From: an uncultured bacterium
GTDB taxonomy: Bacteria > Cyanobacteriota > Vampirovibrionia > Gastranaerophilales > Gastranaerophilaceae
DNA length: 20,982 bases
Assembly (NCBI GenBank): GCA_948742005.1
Contig: CAPYQR010000003.1
Coordinates: forward strand, 1-20,982
Direction of reading: 5' to 3'
The notes below the pieces were generated by a model that did not search any database, was not told where the DNA came from, and was given only the letters and a program-made list of their open reading frames with translations. Both the position numbers and the translations under genes were made by a program. Positions 15,212 through 20,180 of the stretch are shown piece by piece; position 1 is the first letter of the stretch, and each line of letters begins with the position of its first letter.

Positions 15212-15267
15212 ATAGGGAAAAGACTTAAAAAGTCGTTACCTTTTTAAGTCTTTCTTAACTTCCCTAT
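15212..15267 (-). terminator. Terminator of peptide gene 1, nested hairpin
   Basis: An outer 8-bp stem, ATAGGGAA (15212-15219) with TTCCCTAT (15260-15267), encloses an inner 11-bp stem, GACTTAAAAAG (15222-15232) with CTTTTTAAGTC (15240-15250). Read on the minus strand, the peptide's TAG stop is part of the outer stem. Copies 2 and 3 keep the nested fold with different stem sequences. Confidence 0.65.
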
Positions 15268-15322
15268 TTGGTTAAAATGCAAAGCGCTATTATTATCAGT
15301 AAGATAAGCAATAGCGCTTTTT
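15212..15322 (+). ncRNA. Candidate antisense RNA (type I antitoxin) 1
   Basis: Starting about seven bases after the TATAAT at 15200-15205, a plus-strand transcript would first contain the hairpin that serves as the peptide gene's terminator, then the complement of the peptide's C-terminal codons. It would end at a Rho-independent terminator inside the peptide reading frame: stem AAAGCGCTATT (15281-15291) and AATAGCGCTTT (15310-15320), then a run of five T. The ~110-nt RNA is fully complementary to the peptide mRNA's 3' part, the arrangement of type I antitoxins such as RatA and SR4. Predicted from sequence only. Confidence 0.65.
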
Positions 15323-15341
15323 CAGTAATACTGAAATTCAT
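15264..15341 (-). CDS. 25-residue hydrophobic peptide, candidate type I toxin 1
   Basis: The minus strand encodes a peptide beginning MNFSITEKALLLIL and continuing LIIIALCILTK: a short polar head, one membrane-spanning stretch of ~16 residues and a Lys end. Its ribosome-binding site AAAGGAGGTG (15346-15355) is nearly perfect and well spaced from the ATG at 15341. A second copy at 16723-16800 matches at 18 of 25 residues, and a third, broken one lies between. The reading frame contains two palindromes, TTCAGT-ATT-ACTGAA at codons 3-7 and AAGCGCTATT/AATAGCGCTT flanking the membrane segment. Small single-span peptides with an overlapping antisense RNA are typical of type I toxins, but toxicity is inferred and I know no named family with this sequence. 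A small regulatory membrane peptide is the alternative. Confidence 0.7.
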   Translation of the reverse strand: MNFSITEKALLLILLIIIALCILTK

Positions 15342-15420
15342 TTTTCACCTCCTTTAACTGTCATTTTCTACTTAACAAGTCTGTGGCAGTAGAGGCGTGC
15401 AAATAGGAATGCTTACCCTT
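15342..15420 (-). promoter_or_regulatory. Conserved structured leader of peptide gene 1
   Basis: The ~80-nt leader (minus strand) shares AGGGTA, CCTATTT, GCAC and the 11-mer CACAGACTTGT (15385-15375) with copy 2. The 11-mer lies in a loop closed by ACTG (15390-15387) and CAGT (15360-15357). In copy 2 the equivalent stem is CCGT with ACGG, so pairing is kept while sequence changes. The stem ends immediately before the ribosome-binding site, suggesting control of translation. Confidence 0.55.
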
Positions 15421-15426
15421 TTTAGT

Positions 15427-15455
15427 ATTGTAGCAGGATGGGGGCGGGGTGTTAA
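15427..15455 (-). promoter_or_regulatory. Promoter of peptide gene 1
   Basis: On the minus strand TTAACA (15455-15450), 17 bases, TACAAT (15432-15427). Five of six bases match consensus in the -10 box and five of six in the -35 box. The spacer is strikingly GC-rich (CCCCGCCCCC) for this genome. Start of transcription would be near 15420. Confidence 0.6.
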
Positions 15456-15564
15456 GTTTGAGTTTTTTAAAATGTGTCAGAATTTGACTATATTTCCAAA
15501 TCCTGTCGTGGAAATTTAGCAAAATTAATATTAAACTTGAGGAATATTAAAAAGGGGTAGAAAA

Positions 15565-15792
15565 ATGGTTAAAAGAGTGAGAATATCTAAAATTGACAAT
15601 AAAATGAATGAAATCGGGGTAGAATTATCCGTTTTAAAAAGTCTGGCAAAGATTTTAGCGGATTTGGAAATGCATGGCGGTTGCGAAGATATTAAACAAT
15701 CGGATATTACAGGGCTTGCGATAATTATTCTGCGCGAAATAAAATATATTGATGAAAAATACAATGCAGTTTTGAGGATATTGGGGATTTAA
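15565..15792 (+). CDS. Small unknown protein next to peptide gene 1
   Basis: The 75-residue product starts at ATG after AAAAAGGGGTAG, a good ribosome-binding site. It is predicted mostly helical (MNEIGVELSVLKSLAKILADLE, DITGLAIIILREIKYIDEKYNAVLRIL) with one Cys and no signal peptide. No family is recognised. It diverges from peptide gene 1 and converges on the Xre-type gene, so it belongs to the accessory cluster by position only. Confidence 0.6.
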   Translation: MVKRVRISKIDNKMNEIGVELSVLKSLAKILADLEMHGGCEDIKQSDITGLAIIILREIKYIDEKYNAVLRILGI

Positions 15793-15805
15793 AAATTGAA
15801 ATTAT

Positions 15806-15832
15806 AGAATTAATTTGTAATTCTTGAATTTT
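15806..15832 (+). terminator. Possible weak terminator between converging genes
   Basis: AGAATTA (15806-15812) and TAATTCT (15817-15823) form an all-weak stem followed by TGAATTTTTT. It overlaps the 3' end of the minus-strand regulator. Confidence 0.3.
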
Positions 15833-16148
15833 TTATAAATTCGTTCAAACTTATTTTTGCTTCATCGGATAGTGTTTTAATATTGCCGCGAAGTTCTACA
15901 TCAATCGGGTTTTCATCTTGTTTGCTAAAAGGTATTATGCCATCTAATAAATAATTAGGTTCAACTTTTAAAATTTCTATTATTTTGCAAAAACTTGTAA
16001 ATGACGGCGGATTTTCTCTCCTTTCAATTCTTCCTAAAGTTTTTTCGTCAATGCCGACTTTAGAACTTAAATCTTCTTGTGTGAAATTTTGTTTTTTGCG
16101 TTCTTTTTTGATTAATTTTCCTAATGTAAGGCATTTTGAACTTTCCAT
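15810..16148 (-). CDS. Xre-family (Cro/C1-type) helix-turn-helix regulator
   Basis: The 112-residue protein has an N-terminal HTH_3 domain at ~9-67: LGKLIKKERKKQNFTQEDLSSKVGIDEKTLGRIERRENPPSFTSF, with the usual TQEDL and G-x-D-x3-L-x-R-I-E positions. The C-terminal ~40 residues are helical and could mediate dimerisation. No Shine-Dalgarno precedes the ATG at 16148, so the message may be leaderless. A 7-bp palindrome at 16225-16241 is a candidate operator. Such proteins are often phage-type repressors or antitoxins; here it sits between the peptide/antisense elements, but control of them is not shown. Confidence 0.85.
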   Translation of the reverse strand: MESSKCLTLGKLIKKERKKQNFTQEDLSSKVGIDEKTLGRIERRENPPSFTSFCKIIEILKVEPNYLLDGIIPFSKQDENPIDVELRGNIKTLSDEAKISLNEFIKNSRITN

Positions 16149-16360
16149 TTGTTAATGGTATTAAATAATATTATGAAATGTAAGGACATAAAGATTGCAA
16201 TAGGACAGATAATTTATAAAATTGCAAATATACAATATTTGTATTAGAAAAATTTATCCCATTTGAATAGAATAAATCAAATAAGAAATTTTTAAGAGCC
16301 ATTAAATATTTTAAATCCATTGCGCTTTCGCGCAGTTTTTGTTAAAAGGCTAAAGCCTTT
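16149..16360. other. AT-rich intergenic region upstream of the Xre-type gene
   Basis: No gene is seen. CAAATAT-ACA-ATATTTG (16225-16241) is a perfect 7-bp palindrome that could be an operator. Near the right end two small hairpins occur: TGCGC-TTTC-GCGCA (16321-16334) and AAAGGC-TAAA-GCCTTT (16345-16360). Confidence 0.4.
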
Positions 16361-16417
16361 GTTCATTTTTCTTCTTTTGTCACTCAAACGCAGGAACGCA
16401 AAAGAAGAAAAATGAAC
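16361..16417. repeat. Perfect 19-bp inverted repeat with a 19-base spacer
   Basis: GTTCATTTTTCTTCTTTTG (16361-16379) and CAAAAGAAGAAAAATGAAC (16399-16417) are exact reverse complements. It lies just upstream of the broken third peptide copy, where that copy's own leader should be. It is not followed by a T tract and is unlikely to be an ordinary terminator; a repeat-type element or insertion scar is more likely. Confidence 0.6.
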
Positions 16418-16449
16418 CAAAAAGAAGAAAACCTCGGCTTTTTGGGGTT

Positions 16450-16512
16450 ATTACTGAAAAAGCACTATGGCTTATCTTTTGGATAATTATAGTGCTAAAA
16501 ATAATCAACTAG
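16450..16512 (+). pseudogene. Broken third copy of the hydrophobic-peptide gene
   Basis: The plus strand reads ITEKALWLIFWIIIVLKIIN then TAG, clearly matching ITEKALLLILLIIIAL of copy 1. The upstream MNFS codons, ribosome-binding site and leader are gone, and no ATG, GTG or TTG occurs in frame back to at least 16411. The internal palindrome is kept with compensated bases, AGCACTAT (16461-16468) and ATAGTGCT (16489-16496). The nested terminator and an antisense -10 box are also kept. It is on the opposite strand from copies 1 and 2. Confidence 0.65.
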
Positions 16513-16549
16513 GGCTTTTAATGTGCAGAGTGCAATCTGCACGCCCTTT
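16457..16549 (-). ncRNA. Candidate orphan antisense RNA 3
   Basis: On the minus strand TATAAT (16561-16556) lies at the same distance from the AGGG/CCCT stem as in copies 1 and 2. A transcript from ~16549 would end at AGCACTAT...ATAGTGCT followed by TTTTTC near 16457. The -35 region is poor (GTTAAA at 16 bases), so expression is uncertain. Without a translatable partner it would be an orphan antitoxin. Confidence 0.4.
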
Positions 16550-16550
16550 A
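16511..16550 (+). terminator. Nested hairpin terminator of the third peptide copy
   Basis: Outer stem AGGGC (16511-16515) with GCCCT (16543-16547) encloses inner stem GTGCAGA (16523-16529) with TCTGCAC (16536-16542), followed by TTATT. The fold matches copies 1 and 2 although the inner stem sequence is unrelated. Confidence 0.55.
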
Positions 16551-16635
16551 TTGCTATTATATACCACTTTTTCAATTTTTAACTATTGATTTTCAATTAT
16601 TAGCTTGACAATTACAATGACTTAAAATTCATGTC

Positions 16636-16663
16636 TTGAATTTTGCGATAAATCAGATATAAT
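16636..16663 (+). promoter_or_regulatory. Promoter of antisense RNA 2
   Basis: TTGAAT (16636-16641), 16 bases, TATAAT (16658-16663): the same layout as at copy 1. Confidence 0.7.
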
Positions 16664-16669
16664 ATATAA

Positions 16670-16781
16670 TATAGGGAAAAGCTTTTAGGAGCTCTAACAT
16701 CCTAAAAGCTTTCATTACTTCCCTATTTTACTAGAAATGCGAGTGCTATTATTATCAGTAAAATGATTAATAGCACTCTTT
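16670..16781 (+). ncRNA. Candidate antisense RNA (type I antitoxin) 2
   Basis: The predicted ~110-nt RNA starts about seven bases after the TATAAT at 16658-16663. It contains the nested hairpin that terminates peptide gene 2 and ends in that gene's reading frame at GAGTGCTATTA (16741-16751) / TAATAGCACTC (16768-16778) plus TTT. It would pair fully with the 3' half of peptide mRNA 2. Structure and position match antisense RNA 1 while the stems differ by compensated substitutions. Confidence 0.65.
16671..16726 (-). terminator. Terminator of peptide gene 2, nested hairpin
   Basis: Outer stem ATAGGGAA (16671-16678) with TTCCCTAT (16719-16726); inner 11-bp stem AGCTTTTAGGA (16680-16690) with TCCTAAAAGCT (16700-16710). 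The fold is the same as in copy 1 with a different inner sequence. Confidence 0.65.
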
Positions 16782-16800
16782 CAGTTATACTGAAATTCAT
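16723..16800 (-). CDS. 25-residue hydrophobic peptide, candidate type I toxin 2
   Basis: The minus strand encodes MNFSITERVLLIIL then LIIIALAFLVK: a short polar head, a single membrane span and a terminal Lys, like copy 1. The ribosome-binding site AAAGGAGGG (16816-16808) is strong, seven bases before the ATG at 16800. Both palindromes of copy 1 are kept, TTCAGT-ATA-ACTGAA at codons 3-7 and GAGTGCTATTA/TAATAGCACTC around the membrane segment. The promoter found at copy 1 is not visible at the same place; transcription may come from a TATAAA at 16905-16900 or by read-through from the regulator gene ending at 16930. Candidate type I toxin; activity is inferred. Confidence 0.7.
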   Translation of the reverse strand: MNFSITERVLLIILLIIIALAFLVK

Positions 16801-16882
16801 TTCAACACCCTCCTTTCCGCCGTTTTCGTTTATTACAAGTCTGTGACGGTTGGCAGGTGCAAAAATAGGTTTACTACCCTGC
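16801..16882 (-). promoter_or_regulatory. Conserved structured leader of peptide gene 2
   Basis: It shares AGGGTA, CCTATTTT, GCAC and CACAGACTTGT (16845-16835) with the leader of copy 1. The 11-mer loop is closed by CCGT (16849-16846) with ACGG (16823-16820). Just upstream, where copy 1 has its -10 box, lies a hairpin TGCAAGC-AAA-GCTTGCA (16896-16880). Confidence 0.5.
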
Positions 16883-16929
16883 AAGCTTTGCTTGCAAGAT
16901 TTATAATAACATAAATACTACAACTTTTT

Positions 16930-18405
16930 TTAATTTGTAGTGGAAACATATTTCTGTTTTGGGCTGTTTGGGCTTTGGGGGTAAGTTGGTTTTATTTTAC
17001 CCTTTTCTATTAAAGGATTTAAGATTTTTCTTTTGAAGTGATATCTGTTGCTGTAACCGAGTTTTGAGGCGATTTCTTTTAAGGAGCGTTCTTTTGAACA
17101 AAATAATATGATTGAATTTTCAAGTGCTACTACATCACTTACTACATCACTTACTACATCACTTACTACATCACTTACTACATCACTCGGTAATGCGTCA
17201 AATAATATTGTGTCGTTATTATTTTTTTTATTTTTAAAGAAATCATGTTTAAGTGTAAATTTAAATATATTTTCATCTTCAATTACGGGATTATAATTTG
17301 TGTATGTTTTGCAATATTTGAATAATTTTGGTATGCCTGTTCCAAAATCTTCAACATAGCCAATTCCCCTGAAAATTCTTATTATATTAGGGTTTTTGGA
17401 AAAATTAACAGAATTTTTGGGAGTTACAATACCTCTTATGTGGGGGCGATTGCTGTTTTGGGCTATTATATTATCGCTTGTAATAATTAATTTGGTTGGT
17501 TCTGCTCCTGTATATTCTTTATGAACAAGCATGTTTGCAATAATTTCTCTAAAAATTAAGTTTCTTAAATTTATCCTTTGCATATTTTCCAGATAAAAAG
17601 GACTTGGCAGGTTATTGATGATAAATTTTGTTGCAATGTCAAAGCAATCCAGCAAATTTGTTGTTAAAGTTATTCTGTCATCATATCTTTCTTTATCATT
17701 AACTTGTTTTACAAGTTCAAATTTAAAGCCCGGAGCAACCAAAGCTATTTGTTCGTCTGTGCCGAATAACAATACTCCTGCAAGGGTTATTCCCTCTTGA
17801 CCTGTTAAATAATTTATTATATAAAGTCTGTTTTTAAATAAAAATTCTTTTGTGTCTAATGTATTCCAATCATTCTGTGCATTGTTGATTTTTGCAAGCT
17901 TTTTGACTCTGTCTATTAAATCTTGTCTTAAATTTTCTATCGGAAGATGTGGAAATATTTGGTTTTCAGAATATGTATTATCGGTTCTTAAATATAATCT
18001 TGTTACTTCTTCCTGAATGTGAGTAATATCCATATCAGAAGATTGATTTCTTAAATAAATTTTGTTTTTGTAGCTGTAAACACAGGAAGCGTTTGGAACT
18101 TGAATATAGAGAACAATTTTATTGCTTATTTTGATTTCATTGATTGTTAAATATATTGTTGGATTTATGATTTGCGGATTGTTCATTGCGGTTATGAATT
18201 TTGTTTTTATTTGATTAACCGACTCAGGACAAACTCCTTTAATTTCGCCATTATCTTCCACGCCAAGAATTAATGTTCCTCCTTGTGAATTTAAAAATGC
18301 ACAAATTGATTCATAAGCATCATTTGGAAAATCTCTGTATGCCTTTTTGAATTCTACCGTTTCGTTTTCTCCGCCCGATATTAATTTTTTGATTTGCTCT
18401 ATCAT
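16930..18405 (-). CDS. AlbA_2/Schlafen-type regulator with GHKL-like ATP-binding domain
   Basis: The 491-residue protein has the N-terminal AlbA_2 (divergent AAA_4/Schlafen core) domain at ~1-125: ENETVEFK (13-20) and ICAFLNSQGGTLILGVEDNG (34-53). A HATPase_c_4 region follows at ~285-380: REIIANMLVHKEY (286-298, N box) and GIGYVEDFGTGIPK (347-360, glycine-rich lid). After a linker with five SDVV repeats (407-426) comes a C-terminal winged helix-turn-helix (~431-480, SLKEIASKLGYSNRYHFKRKI). These proteins are annotated as RecG-like or transcriptional regulators and are common in accessory DNA; target unknown. TATAAT sits seven bases before the ATG with no Shine-Dalgarno, so the message may be leaderless. 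Peptide gene 2 lies downstream on the same strand. Confidence 0.85.
   Translation of the reverse strand: MIEQIKKLISGGENETVEFKKAYRDFPNDAYESICAFLNSQGGTLILGVEDNGEIKGVCPESVNQIKTKFITAMNNPQIINPTIYLTINEIKISNKIVLYIQVPNASCVYSYKNKIYLRNQSSDMDITHIQEEVTRLYLRTDNTYSENQIFPHLPIENLRQDLIDRVKKLAKINNAQNDWNTLDTKEFLFKNRLYIINYLTGQEGITLAGVLLFGTDEQIALVAPGFKFELVKQVNDKERYDDRITLTTNLLDCFDIATKFIINNLPSPFYLENMQRINLRNLIFREIIANMLVHKEYTGAEPTKLIITSDNIIAQNSNRPHIRGIVTPKNSVNFSKNPNIIRIFRGIGYVEDFGTGIPKLFKYCKTYTNYNPVIEDENIFKFTLKHDFFKNKKNNNDTILFDALPSDVVSDVVSDVVSDVVSDVVALENSIILFCSKERSLKEIASKLGYSNRYHFKRKILNPLIEKGKIKPTYPQSPNSPKQKYVSTTN
17129..17188. repeat. Five tandem 12-bp repeats within the AlbA_2-type gene
   Basis: The unit ACTACATCACTT is repeated five times; the last ends in C instead of T. 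On the coding (minus) strand each unit encodes Ser-Asp-Val-Val in the linker between the ATP-binding and helix-turn-helix domains. Copy-number changes would keep the reading frame and alter only linker length. Confidence 0.95.
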
Positions 18406-18476
18406 AAGTTTAATTATACTATAAATTATATAAACTAATAATTACAATATAACTATGATATTAAAAACGAGGTAAC

Positions 18477-19433
18477 ATGCGTGATATTTGGAATCCCTGG
18501 CATGGGTGTGTTAAAAAAAGCGAGGGGTGTGAAAATTGTTATATGTATTTTCTCGATTCTAAGCGCGATAAATCGGGAAGTGAGATTTATCGGGTTAGGA
18601 ATAATTTTGATTATCCTCTGCATAAGGATAAATTTGGGAATTATAAGATTAAATCAGGGGAATTTTTAAGGGTTTGTATGACATCTGACTTTTTCTTAAA
18701 AGAAGCGGATGATTGGCGCGATGAAACCTGGGAAATTATGAAAAAACGCTCGGATGTTGTTTTTATTTTGATTACAAAAAGACCTGAAAGGGTTTTAGAG
18801 TGCCTGCCCAATGATTGGGATAATTTTGAAAATATTTGGTTTCATATAACATGTGAAAATCAAAAAAGGATGAATGAGCGCTTGCCTTATCTTATTGAAT
18901 TGCCGTTTGAACACAAGGGGATTATGACAGCGCCTTTTATATCAAGGGTTTCTTTGAAAAAGGCTCTGGAATTATATTTAAAAACAAATAATATCGAGCA
19001 GGATTCAAATTTTTCAACGAGTTATTTAAAACAATTTCTAAAATCAAAAGGAATTGAAAACATTTGGTGTGGAGGGGAAAATTATGACGGCGCAAGGCCT
19101 TTGTTTTATGATTGGGTAAAAGATTTATCAATTGAAGCGCGGGAGTTTGATATTTCTTTTAAATTTTTTGAAACGGGAAATATTTATATTAAAAATAACA
19201 AAAAAATCGCCCCTGAAAATAAATTTATCCAATCAAAAATGGCTTATGAGGAAAATTTAAATTATAAAAGTTCAACCCCGCAGGTTTTTAAAATCCCGAA
19301 ATACGCTCAAAATTCTCAAACAAAGTTGTTTGATTTAATTGATGATGAAAAATTTTTCAAAAAACACTGTACCTATTGTTCGCAAAAAGAATATTGCGCA
19401 GGATGCTCTAATTGCGGGAAGTGTGGAATTTAA
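18477..19433 (+). CDS. Phage Gp37/Gp68-type (DUF5131) cysteine-motif protein
   Basis: The 318-residue protein begins MRDIWNPWHGCVKKSEGCENCYM, the W-NPW-GC-x~6-C-x2-C signature of the phage Gp37/Gp68 (DUF5131) family. Cys11, Cys18 and Cys21 may bind a metal or an iron-sulphur cluster. VFILITKRPERV (95-106), ENIWFHITCENQ (118-129) and IENIWCGGENYDGARPLFYDW (193-213) are the usual internal motifs. The C-terminus adds six Cys, C-x2-C-x5-C-x2-C-x2-C-x2-C (298-316), a second likely metal site. The start ATG follows GAGGTAAC. The biochemical role is not established; members are often near three-Cys-motif partner genes, but none is visible here. It lies divergent from the AlbA_2-type gene. Confidence 0.8.
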   Translation: MRDIWNPWHGCVKKSEGCENCYMYFLDSKRDKSGSEIYRVRNNFDYPLHKDKFGNYKIKSGEFLRVCMTSDFFLKEADDWRDETWEIMKKRSDVVFILITKRPERVLECLPNDWDNFENIWFHITCENQKRMNERLPYLIELPFEHKGIMTAPFISRVSLKKALELYLKTNNIEQDSNFSTSYLKQFLKSKGIENIWCGGENYDGARPLFYDWVKDLSIEAREFDISFKFFETGNIYIKNNKKIAPENKFIQSKMAYEENLNYKSSTPQVFKIPKYAQNSQTKLFDLIDDEKFFKKHCTYCSQKEYCAGCSNCGKCGI

Positions 19434-19514
19434 GATTTAAAATATACTAAAAATTTGCCCATAAAAAACAGATTTTGTATAATTATTTTATAAATAATAT
19501 TTTTCAGGGGTTTT

Positions 19515-20180
19515 ATGGATGTAATTTTATTATCGGCAGGGGTTGGAATCAGGACAGCGTTAAATTATCCTAAGCAATTTTATCCTGTTAACGGGAAACC
19601 TTGTTTGGTTTTTTCTTTGGAAATTTTTGAGAAGATGGAAGAATTTGATAGAATTATTATTGCGCATCAAAAAGGTTCTAAAAAAGATTATGAAAAAATA
19701 ATCAAGGATTATAAAATTTCAAAAGCGGTTTTAATCGAGGGCGGTGCAACAAGGCAGGAATCAGTTTATTTGGCGCTTAAAAAGGTAACAACGGATAGAG
19801 TCCTGATTCATGAAGCGGCAAGACCGTTGATTTCAAAGGAATTTATTGAGCGGATTTTATCAAATTCTGATGATGTTGTTGTTCCCACTGTTGCAATTCC
19901 TTTTACGGTCAGTGTGGGCGGGGAATTTATGGAAAAAATGCTCGATAGGAAAAAATTGCACAATATCCAGCTTCCTCAGTTGTTTAAAACCGAAATTTTA
20001 AAAGAAATTCACCAAAAAGCAAGAAAAGAGGGCTTTTGCGCAACGGAAGATTCTATGCTTGCTTTTAAATACGGTTTTAAGGTCAGGTTTATAAAAGGCA
20101 TGGAATCAAACATCAAAATCACAACGCCTTTGGATTTATTGCTTGTTGATAATATTTTTAAAGGAGGAAATAATGAATAA
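19515..20180 (+). CDS. IspD/TarI-type cytidylyltransferase
   Basis: The 221-residue protein should couple CTP to a sugar- or polyol-phosphate. Family motifs are present: SAGVGIR (7-13, a variant of the G-x-G-x-R nucleotide loop), PKQF (19-22), GGATRQESV (76-84), HEAARP (99-104; usually HDAARP), QLPQLF (152-157), TED (177-179) and NIKITTP (199-205). The gene overlaps a short-chain dehydrogenase gene by eight bases. That pairing resembles the cytidylyltransferase and reductase halves of Bcs1/Acs1-type CDP-ribitol synthases better than isolated IspD of the isoprenoid pathway. So I favour CDP-ribitol (or another CDP-polyol) synthesis for a surface polymer; IspD is the main alternative. The start is ATG after AGGGGTTTT. 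Confidence 0.75.
   Translation: MDVILLSAGVGIRTALNYPKQFYPVNGKPCLVFSLEIFEKMEEFDRIIIAHQKGSKKDYEKIIKDYKISKAVLIEGGATRQESVYLALKKVTTDRVLIHEAARPLISKEFIERILSNSDDVVVPTVAIPFTVSVGGEFMEKMLDRKKLHNIQLPQLFKTEILKEIHQKARKEGFCATEDSMLAFKYGFKVRFIKGMESNIKITTPLDLLLVDNIFKGGNNE

Noticed and set aside
16412..16486. ATG frame (MNQKEENLGFLGLLLKK) next to the 19-bp inverted repeat
   Set aside because: It is out of frame with the conserved peptide core, and its first bases are one arm of the inverted repeat.
17129..17188. CRISPR-like array
   Set aside because: The units are 12-bp head-to-tail repeats without spacers and lie in frame inside a gene.
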